From positions 868,001 to 932,000 of the forward strand of contig NZ_LR723670.1 of NCBI RefSeq assembly GCF_902502825.2: a DNA stretch of 64,000 bases. Reading direction: 5' to 3'. Made by a program: the position numbers and the translations under genes. Position 1 is the stretch's first letter. Each line of letters begins with the position of its first letter. The notes below the pieces were generated by a model that worked only from the letters and a program-made list of their open reading frames with translations, was not told where the DNA came from and made no database searches. Shown piece after piece: positions 1-6,522 of this stretch. The stretch comes from Pseudorhizobium flavum (GTDB taxonomy: Bacteria; Pseudomonadota; Alphaproteobacteria; Rhizobiales; Rhizobiaceae).

Positions 1-728
1 CCGCCCCAGTCGCGGAAGATGTTCCCGACAGCCGCTGGCGCTTGTTGCCAGCTCTCGCCCCCGCTCAAGACCGTCCGCAAGACCTCGGAAATGGCAAAGA
101 TGCCGATCATGACTGGAATGAAGTCGATGCCCGCCATCATTTCGGTCGAGCCAAAGGTGAGCCGCGGAACACCGGCGGGATTGTTCAAGCCGACGGACGC
201 GATGGTGAGGCCAATGAATAGGCTGAGAAGACCCTTGGCCGGATTGGAAGCTCCCATGAAGACGGCGCAGGTCAAGCCGAGGAGCGCGATCCAGAAGTAT
301 TCGGGAGAAGAGAACTTGACGGCGAATTCGGCCAGTGACGGTGCCGCGAAGATGAGGACGATGGTGCCGAAAAGGCCGCCGAGTGCCGAAAAGAGCACGC
401 AAGCCCCGAGACCAAGTTCCGCCTGTCCCTTTTGGGTAAGCCTATAAGTGTCTTCGACATAGGCCGCAGAGGCGGGTGTGCCCGGTATGCGGAGCAATGC
501 TCCCGGAATATCGCCTGCGAAGATCGCCATGGCCGAACAAGCGACGATGGCGCCAACGGCGGCTACCGGTTCCATGAAGAAGGTGAGGGGAACGAGCAGA
601 GCCGTGGCCATTGTGGCGGTAAGGCCTGGCACGGCGCCAACAAAGAGCCCGAAGATCGAGGCGGCGATAATTGTAAGGATGACATTGCCATTTGCCACCA
701 GCCCGACCGCCTGAAGGATGACATCCAT
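1..728 (-). CDS. tctA: TctA-family large permease of a tripartite tricarboxylate transporter (partial)
   Basis: Large membrane subunit of a TTT transporter, which works with the TctB and TctC proteins encoded just upstream to import a carboxylate. Translation from the ATG at 728 gives MDVILQAVGLVANG, then hydrophobic helices and the glycine/proline-rich signature PGLTATMATALL. A second family segment reads GDIPGALLRIPGTPASAAY. About 242 of the usual ~500 residues are present and the gene runs off the left edge of the window. The start lies 10 bases after the tctB stop, so the genes are co-transcribed. The family is clear; the substrate cannot be read from the sequence. Confidence 0.93.
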   Translation of the reverse strand, partial: MDVILQAVGLVANGNVILTIIAASIFGLFVGAVPGLTATMATALLVPLTFFMEPVAAVGAIVACSAMAIFAGDIPGALLRIPGTPASAAYVEDTYRLTQKGQAELGLGACVLFSALGGLFGTIVLIFAAPSLAEFAVKFSSPEYFWIALLGLTCAVFMGASNPAKGLLSLFIGLTIASVGLNNPAGVPRLTFGSTEMMAGIDFIPVMIGIFAISEVLRTVLSGGESWQQAPAAVGNIFRDWG

Positions 729-737
729 CTCTATCTC

Positions 738-1208
738 CTACCAGGGAAGCCGCGGGACTATCCCGAACGGCAGGGGAACGAGCAGCATCGTCCTGAAGAT
801 GAAGTCGCACGCAAAGGCGGCAAGGATCGCTAGAATGACTGCCTTGGCAGGGCGGACCTTCAAGATCAGGAACATGGAAAGCGTTATGATGATCGCGGTG
901 GGGATGAAACCCAGGATCTGCACGAAGAGGATGTAGAAGAGAACGAGAAGCAGCGTTGCTACGACGCCGGCGAGCCTGCGTGGGTTCCTCACCTCGTCCG
1001 AAAGGAACATCAAGGGCTGATTTCCTTGACGGATGCCGGTGTACAGCAGCCGCGCAGAGCAGCCGATAAGCCCCATCGCAATAAGGAGCGGGAACGTGGC
1101 TGCACCGTAGTTTTGACCCGGGATCGCGGGCAGATTGAAGGAATACCAGGCGAGTGAAATGCCTGCGAGAAGGAAGATTGCACCAAGCGTGGTATCGCTG
1201 AATCGCAT
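738..1208 (-). CDS. tctB: TctB-family small permease subunit
   Basis: Small four-helix membrane subunit of the TTT transporter, 156 residues, which is normal for the family. Hydrophobic segments lie near residues 8-25, 38-56, 80-100 and 115-150. The N-terminal part LAWYSFNLPAIPGQNYGAA resembles the usual TctB beginning, in which the first helix is followed by a conserved glycine-rich turn. It lies between tctC and tctA on the minus strand. TctB proteins diverge fast, so position in the operon is as strong an argument as the sequence. Confidence 0.9.
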   Translation of the reverse strand: MRFSDTTLGAIFLLAGISLAWYSFNLPAIPGQNYGAATFPLLIAMGLIGCSARLLYTGIRQGNQPLMFLSDEVRNPRRLAGVVATLLLVLFYILFVQILGFIPTAIIITLSMFLILKVRPAKAVILAILAAFACDFIFRTMLLVPLPFGIVPRLPW

Positions 1209-1230
1209 GAAAGCACCTGATTGATGATGG

Positions 1231-1264
1231 TCAGGCAGGCCCGGAAGTAACCAGGCCTGCCTGA
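1231..1264. terminator. hairpin between tctC and tctB
   Basis: A perfect 11-bp inverted repeat, TCAGGCAGGCC at 1231-1241 and GGCCTGCCTGA at 1254-1264, with a 12-base loop. It sits just after the tctC stop (1278) and before the tctB start (1208). There is no T run, so it is more likely a partial terminator or a 3'-end stabiliser that raises binding-protein mRNA over permease mRNA than a full stop. Confidence 0.6.
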
Positions 1265-1277
1265 TAGCTCATTGCGG

Positions 1278-2243
1278 CTACTTCGCCAGGCCGATCGCCT
1301 TCATCGTTTCACCGAAGTTCACGTCATTGGTCGCCATGAAGTTGCCGAATTCCTCACCCGGCAGGAAGTTCGCCCCAAAACCCTGTGCGCTCAGGAATTG
1401 GTTGTATTCCTCGCTATTGTAGACCTTCTCCAAGGCAGCAATCAGCTTGTCGCGAATGTCGTCCGGCAAGCCCTTCGGTGCCACGATCCCACGCCAGGCG
1501 CCAAATTCCCAGTCGGAACCCGTCTCCTCTTTCAGGGTCGGCACGTCAGGGAAGAGTTTGGAGCGTTCCTTGCTCATGTAGGCAAGCGACTTCACTCGAC
1601 CTGCCTCAATGAGAGCACGGGCTTCGACCAGTGACGAGGGTACGATCTCGGTTCCCCCTGAAAGGAGTTCCTGTAGGCCGCTCGCGGCACCATCGCTTGG
1701 CACCCAGGTGACGGTGGAGGCGTCAATGCCCTCGGAGTTGAGCAGGCCGGCGATTGCCACGTGCCAGCTTGATCCCTGGCCACTGCCGGTAGCGCGGAAG
1801 GTGCCGGGTTGCGACGTCTTTATTGCCTCCAGCAGTTCGCCGAGGTTCTGATATTCAGAATCGGCGGATACCTGCACGCCGGCTGGGTCCTGGTTCATCA
1901 GGGCGAGGGGCGTGTAGACCTTGTAGTCCAGCTCCGTCAGCCCGAGCCAGTGCATCAGGTTGACCTCCGTGGTCGCCAGGCCAAGTGTATATCCGTCGGG
2001 TTCGGCGTCTGCCATGGCCGAGTGACCGACGACGCCGGAACCACCAGTGCGATTGACCACATTGACCGACTGTCCGAGTTCCTTTTCAAGCCCCACGGCG
2101 ACTACGCGTGCGACGGCGTCTGTACCGCCGCCGGCACCCCAGGCGACCAGCAGAGTGATCGGGCGATCGGGATATTCTGCCCATGCGGGCATTGCTGTTG
2201 CCGAAAGCAAAAGAGCTGCAATGATACCTTTTGCGAATTTCAT
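1278..2243 (-). CDS. tctC: TctC/Bug-family periplasmic solute-binding protein
   Basis: Periplasmic receptor of the TTT transporter. The start at 2243 (MKFAKGIIAALLL) is chosen because GGGAGG lies just upstream and a Sec signal peptide follows at once, ending near AWA-E at about residue 22. The mature part begins YPDRPITLLVAWGAGGGTD, the classic Bug-family opening that positions the carboxylate ligand. The length of 321 residues is normal. It precedes tctB and tctA in the operon. Bug proteins bind diverse carboxylates; the dehydrogenases next door hint that the imported compound carries or yields an alcohol or keto group (inference). Confidence 0.93.
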   Translation of the reverse strand: MKFAKGIIAALLLSATAMPAWAEYPDRPITLLVAWGAGGGTDAVARVVAVGLEKELGQSVNVVNRTGGSGVVGHSAMADAEPDGYTLGLATTEVNLMHWLGLTELDYKVYTPLALMNQDPAGVQVSADSEYQNLGELLEAIKTSQPGTFRATGSGQGSSWHVAIAGLLNSEGIDASTVTWVPSDGAASGLQELLSGGTEIVPSSLVEARALIEAGRVKSLAYMSKERSKLFPDVPTLKEETGSDWEFGAWRGIVAPKGLPDDIRDKLIAALEKVYNSEEYNQFLSAQGFGANFLPGEEFGNFMATNDVNFGETMKAIGLAK

Positions 2244-2354
2244 GTTGTTCCTCCCAAGGTTTCGCAAGTGATGGTGTCGTTCAGATCAGCGATGTCATCA
2301 GTATCGTCGTTCCTCCTCCAAGCTTTTTGGCAGCTCAAGACCTGCTGCCCATCG

Positions 2355-3137
2355 TCATAGTCCTCCTGCCACCGTGATGACGGTACCGGTGATGAAACCG
2401 GATCCCGGTGATGCAAGCCACAATGCGGCTCGAGCAATGTCTTCTGGTTCGGCGATGCGCCCCATCGGCGTCAGTGCCGCAATCTTGGCCGGGCGCTCGG
2501 GGTTTCCACCTTCGAGGTGGATCCGGGTATTGGTCGTTCCGACGCGGATGGCGTTCACCCGAATGCCCTCCGGCGCCAGTTCCTTTCCTGTCCCCGCCGT
2601 TATCGTTTCCACCGCGCCCTTCGAAGCCGCGTAGTGGATGTACTCGTTCGGGCTGCCCAGAGCTGCCGCAAGGGAGGACATGTTGACGATCGTTCCGCCA
2701 TTTCCGCCGTGCCGGGTCGACATGCGTCGGGCCGCCTCCTGGGTGCAATAGACGACGCCGTAGGTATTGACCGCGAACGTTCTCTCGAGCTCTTCGGGCT
2801 GGAGTTCCTCCAGACGGCAAGCTCGCCCGATGATGCCGGCATTGTTCACGAGGCAGGAAACGCGGCCGAGGGTCTTGTCACATCTCGCAAACAACTGTCT
2901 GACGTCCTCTCGATCGCCGACATTACCACGCACCGCGACCGCTCGGGCACCCGCAGCCTCGCAATCTGCCACCACTTTGGCGGCGGCATCTGCGTCACTC
3001 AGGAAGTTCACGCAAACATCGAAGCCCTCGGCTGCCAGCAGTCTTGCGGTCGCAGCCCCAATGCCGTGGCTTGCACCGGTGACCAGCGCGACGGGTCTAT
3101 TCTGCTGTACCCCTGCGGTATGCTTAGCCGCCTCCAT
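2355..3137 (-). CDS. SDR-family oxidoreductase (FabG-like)
   Basis: Short-chain NAD(P)-dependent dehydrogenase of 260 residues. The Rossmann motif TGASHGIGAATA is near residues 20-31, NNAG near 97, and the catalytic YxxxK appears as YAASK near residue 168. After the N-terminal region it has the classical-SDR layout. Its ATG overlaps the stop of the upstream alcohol dehydrogenase (TAATG), so the two are translationally coupled. Two dehydrogenases in tandem followed by a TTT transporter suggest oxidation of the imported substrate. The exact substrate is unknown. Confidence 0.9.
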   Translation of the reverse strand: MEAAKHTAGVQQNRPVALVTGASHGIGAATARLLAAEGFDVCVNFLSDADAAAKVVADCEAAGARAVAVRGNVGDREDVRQLFARCDKTLGRVSCLVNNAGIIGRACRLEELQPEELERTFAVNTYGVVYCTQEAARRMSTRHGGNGGTIVNMSSLAAALGSPNEYIHYAASKGAVETITAGTGKELAPEGIRVNAIRVGTTNTRIHLEGGNPERPAKIAALTPMGRIAEPEDIARAALWLASPGSGFITGTVITVAGGL

Positions 3138-4264
3138 TACATAACGCTCTCGAGAATTTCCGCGTATTCCGCGCCGGTGAGATTGCGGGGATTGGTTTGA
3201 TGGCTGTGGTCAGCGAGCGCGCGTTCGCATGTCCAGGCAAAGACGTCCCGCGTGACGCCAAGGGTGGACAATTTGCCAGGCACGCCGAGCTTGCGGTTCA
3301 AGTCGTCAAGCGCATCTGCCAGCGTCGTGCCCGCGATCCCTGCAGCAGCCTCAAGCCTGCTGATCTTGTCGGCTGTGGCCGCATGCGAGGCGTTGGCCCG
3401 CAGGACCGGTGGCATCAATATCGCATTGAGGGTGCCATGGTGGAGCTTGAGTTCCTTCAGTCCGCCCAATGCGTGGCTGAGAGCGTGAACGGCGCCCAGC
3501 CCCTTCTGGAAGGTCAAACCGCCCTGCAACGCTCCCATCATCACCTCGGTACGGGCTGCTAAGTCGGCTCCATTTGCGTAGGCCTTTGGCAGGGCCTCCC
3601 AGATGCGCGCGAAGCCATCCAAAGCGATCGCCTCGGCCGGAGGATTGTAGCGTGGCGACAGATAGGTTTCGATGCAGTGAGACAGGGCATCCAGCCCCGT
3701 TGCAGCGGTGAGTGCGGGAGGAAGTCCCAGCGTCAGCTCGGGATCGCAGATCGCGCGCCGAGGAATGAGGTAGGGGCTGATGAAGCCCAGTTTGCGACCA
3801 TCGTCCAACGTGATGAGGGCTGCCCGCCCGACTTCCGATCCCGTGCCGGCAGTTGTGGGTACGGCCACCAGCGGCGCAACTGCATTGGTGATCTTGGGTA
3901 TGCCACCAAGGATGGCGGCATATTGCTCCAACTCCCCCTCATGTGTCGCAAGCAGGGCAACGCCCTTGGCAAGATCGATGGGCGAGCCGCCACCGATCGC
4001 CACCACGCCATTGCAGCCGTGCTGCCGATAGGTCACCAATGCTTCCTGGACGGCAGATTCGGTGGGATTGGTAGGGACATCAAGGAACGCCGGAGCTGAT
4101 GAAATGACCTGCATTGCAGCACCATCCAGCAGCCCTGCAGCCTTTACGCCGTGGTCGCTGATGACGAAGGGTCTGGTGATGCCCAGTTCCTCCAAAGTTT
4201 CACTGAGAGAAGAAACTGCACCTGCGCCAAAATGGATCGTTGTCAGGTATTGGATGATGTTCAT
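3137..4264 (-). CDS. iron-containing alcohol dehydrogenase / maleylacetate-reductase-like
   Basis: Group III metal-dependent dehydrogenase of 375 residues. It has the nucleotide motif GGGSPIDLAKG and the metal ligands of the family: Asp and His in GLDALSHCIE, and two His in HALSHALGGLKELKLHHG. The start at 4264 (MNIIQYLTTIHFG) follows a GGGAG ribosome site. The upstream TTG at 4294 would only add unconserved residues. It is the first gene of the leftward operon. The reaction could be alcohol oxidation or reduction of a maleylacetate-like enone; the sequence alone does not decide. Confidence 0.9.
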   Translation of the reverse strand: MNIIQYLTTIHFGAGAVSSLSETLEELGITRPFVISDHGVKAAGLLDGAAMQVISSAPAFLDVPTNPTESAVQEALVTYRQHGCNGVVAIGGGSPIDLAKGVALLATHEGELEQYAAILGGIPKITNAVAPLVAVPTTAGTGSEVGRAALITLDDGRKLGFISPYLIPRRAICDPELTLGLPPALTAATGLDALSHCIETYLSPRYNPPAEAIALDGFARIWEALPKAYANGADLAARTEVMMGALQGGLTFQKGLGAVHALSHALGGLKELKLHHGTLNAILMPPVLRANASHAATADKISRLEAAAGIAGTTLADALDDLNRKLGVPGKLSTLGVTRDVFAWTCERALADHSHQTNPRNLTGAEYAEILESVM

Positions 4265-4674
4265 GTCTGCTCCCGGGAGAATGCTGGTGCCCAAGGCCGC
4301 GGCGCGGATATGGCTGCGGCAATCGGGCCGAAACAGGATGGGAAAAGGTGACGGAGGTTCTCAGGCCGCATCATGCGCGAACTGATCCGATCGATCGCAG
4401 TCATTGCCACCTCCCAGTGTCAATCCGGCATAGACCGCCTCCTCAAAGCAAGTCCTGCCTGTCCACAATATGGACGTTCTGTCCACTTCATGGTTGCTGA
4501 GCCGGACACCTTTGTCAATCGCAAAGCTGGTCCTGCGTTATCTGGAAGTGCATGCACGCTGACCACCAGATCTGCCGTCACCATTATTGGTGACGCCGGT
4601 GTCCTTGCGAAAGTTACCTTAGCCGCGCATCATGGCGCTAGCGTTTGAAACAATCTTGTCCGGCGATCAACACG
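4265..4674. promoter_or_regulatory. divergent promoter region of the TTT operon and IclR gene
   Basis: About 410 bases between two divergent genes, with no convincing gene. It must hold both promoters. The only clear motif is the GTCCA-N5-TGGAC repeat described separately, followed 5 bases later by another GTCCA half-site. Confidence 0.6.
4461..4475. promoter_or_regulatory. candidate IclR operator
   Basis: Inverted repeat GTCCACAATATGGAC (arms GTCCA/TGGAC, 5-base spacer), followed by another GTCCA at 4481. It lies between the IclR gene and the operon it is expected to control. A very similar GTCCAC...GTGGAC element precedes the second IclR gene of this window near 48.77 kb. Binding is inferred. 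Confidence 0.5.
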
Positions 4675-5481
4675 ATGAACGAGCACACAGCTGTATCTAC
4701 AGGAGAGGCGTTTGGCCCCACCGTGCAAGGTGCAGCCTCCTTCTCGAAATTTATGACTGTGCTGCAGGTAATTGCTGACAACCCGGGAAAGTTCGACATC
4801 GCGCGGCTCACCGCCACCGCTCGGTTTCCCCGTGCAACGACCTACCGGATCGTTGCAGGCCTCGCCGCTGAAGGGCTGGTAATGCAGAGCCCCGACGGCA
4901 CCTACACGCTCGGCTACCGGCTCATTCAGCTTGCATCGAAGAGTTGGGAAGCTTCCGATATGCGAACCGCCGCGCGCCCCTTTATCGAGGCGCTTCGCGA
5001 TGCCACCAAGGAAACCGTTCACCTTGCGGTGCCAAGCGGCAATGGCATGGCGTATATCGACAAGCTGGAAAGTCCAAACGCGGTGCGCATGATGACCAGG
5101 ATTGGCGCGCGCGTTGAATTTCACTCAACCTCGGTCGGCAAGGCCTATCTTGCCGCACTTCCAGAGGAGCGGGCCCGGAAGATCATCGCGGGGCTTGAAC
5201 TGCGCCCGTTCACCAAGTTCACCTTCACCGACCACGATCTCTTCCTTGATGAGATCAGGAAGACCCGGGATCGGGGGTATTCCTATGATCATGAGGAAAA
5301 TGAGCGAGATATTCGCTGCTTTGGCAGCGCCATCTACGATCGATCCGGCGAGCCGGTTGCAGGGGTGAGCATCAGCATACCGCTCTACCGCTACGACGAA
5401 GGCAAGCACGCGGACTATGCCAGGATGATCCGGGAAACGGCCGCGTCGATCACGCAGTCATTGCAGGCGGTAGTTAAATAG
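4675..5481 (+). CDS. IclR-family transcriptional regulator
   Basis: DNA-binding regulator of about 268 residues. An N-terminal winged helix (FDIARLTATARFPRATTYRIVAGLAAEG) is followed by a ligand-binding domain whose family signature is visible as STSVGKAYLAALPEE. The C-terminal part keeps VAGVSISIP, near the usual effector pocket. The ATG at 4675 is chosen; an in-frame TTG at 4645 would add ten residues. It is divergent from the dehydrogenase-TTT operon and is its likely local regulator. Confidence 0.92.
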   Translation: MNEHTAVSTGEAFGPTVQGAASFSKFMTVLQVIADNPGKFDIARLTATARFPRATTYRIVAGLAAEGLVMQSPDGTYTLGYRLIQLASKSWEASDMRTAARPFIEALRDATKETVHLAVPSGNGMAYIDKLESPNAVRMMTRIGARVEFHSTSVGKAYLAALPEERARKIIAGLELRPFTKFTFTDHDLFLDEIRKTRDRGYSYDHEENERDIRCFGSAIYDRSGEPVAGVSISIPLYRYDEGKHADYARMIRETAASITQSLQAVVK

Positions 5482-5852
5482 ACGGCAGTAGCCGCGGCGA
5501 GGGAACGCATAGCGGACAACCAGTAAACACTCTTTCAGTCTACCTCATCCGTTGAGCAAGATTGCGAGCCGCTACTAAGCGAACTCACGAGTAGCTCACC
5601 ACATCGTAAGCGCTTGCGTCGCTCAATCTGGCCTACCTCCGTCATTGGTGACGTGGCTGGTCGCGAAGGCGGCGGCGCCGCCCACTGTATCCCCGGTCTT
5701 CACCAGCGCCATCGGCAACATGCTTGATACTACGCTGACGCTCCCCAACACCTAATCATTTGTTGGCTAAGGGTCGAACTCTGAGCACATCGGCGATGTC
5801 GGCTTTTACCTTTCGGCACCCAACATCGGACTGTCTGATGTCGGCCCCGTAC

Positions 5853-5867
5853 CGGAAATAATTTCCG
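5853..5867. repeat. palindromic repeat copy 1 (CGGAAATAATTTCCG)
   Basis: A 15-bp inverted repeat with a one-base centre. A second copy differing only at the centre lies at 16230-16244, and both are followed by CTT(A/C)GCGC. Two copies 10 kb apart in non-coding DNA point to a dispersed repeat or a shared protein-binding site. Confidence 0.6.
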
Positions 5868-5949
5868 CTTAGCGCGTGTATCTCAGTCATAGGAGCTGGC
5901 TTCGGGTGCACCCGAAAGCAGACCCTTCAGGGCGAGGTAAATATTGTCC

Positions 5950-6025
5950 GCCGTCGTTCCCTGACTCCGGGTGAGATGGGTGCGCCGTCGGAGTCCTAAG
6001 ACATGCGATGGGCGGGAACGACGGC
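5950..6025. repeat. long nested inverted repeat (hairpin)
   Basis: GCCGTCGTTCCC at 5950-5961 pairs with GGGAACGACGGC at 6014-6025. Inside it, GACTCC at 5963-5968 pairs with GGAGTC at 5990-5995. The element is about 76 bases and in no supported gene. It could be an RNA structure, a MITE-like remnant or a terminator; the sequence does not decide. Confidence 0.55.
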
Positions 6026-6207
6026 CATAGGAGCCTGACGTCGCGCTTCCGCCCAGATGTCAGTGTCATCTTTTCCTAACGTTGTATTCAGCCGGAGCGC
6101 CACGCACTGGTGTCGGCTCGCCCTTGACCAAGCTGCACGGCCAAGGCAAAGCCTGTTACAATTAATAGTACAAGGTTTACAAGTATGCGGCGTTGATGAG
6201 CCACATA

Positions 6208-6522
6208 CTAACTCCGCTTCCCCTTCAACAAAGCCGCGTCATCCGAGCCTAACGATTCATCGGCCAATGATGCCGCCGGTCCGTATAAGCCAGCGCCCAC
6301 CCCTTCAACCGAGGTGAATAGCACCCCGGCGTCTTCAAACGTACGCCTCAACTGCGCGGCCGTTGAGCGGTGGAGACCGTGCCGGTGACCTTCAAAATCG
6401 CGGATCGTGCTGCGAGATATGGAGGAACGGTCCGAAAGCTGCTGTTGCGTCCAGTTGAGCCAGCCTCGAGCGGCGCGACACATTGCCGGTGTGATGGCTG
6501 GCTCTTTTGTGGCTTGACCCAT
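6208..6522 (-). CDS. XRE-type helix-turn-helix regulator
   Basis: Small DNA-binding protein of about 104 residues. The helix-turn-helix is RAARGWLNWTQQQLSDRSSI then SRSTIRDFEGHRHG, a typical Xre/Cro fold in which the second helix follows the TQQQLSDRS turn. The tail has no recognised domain. The start at 6522 (MGQATKEP) is preferred; an ATG at 6555 has no ribosome site. It is divergent from the antiporter operon and overlaps the earliest possible start of phaA. A regulatory link is possible but unproven. Confidence 0.8.
   Translation of the reverse strand: MGQATKEPAITPAMCRAARGWLNWTQQQLSDRSSISRSTIRDFEGHRHGLHRSTAAQLRRTFEDAGVLFTSVEGVGAGLYGPAASLADESLGSDDAALLKGKRS

Larger units (their letters stand above)
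5482..6207. other. intergenic region with palindromes, no gene recognised
   Basis: About 725 bases without a supported gene. It contains a 15-bp palindrome at 5853-5867, a 16-bp palindrome at 5901-5916 and a large hairpin at 5950-6025. A short open stretch ending near 5755 reads WLVAKAAAPPTVSPVF in one plus-strand frame and may be a gene remnant, but I cannot assign it. Confidence 0.5.
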
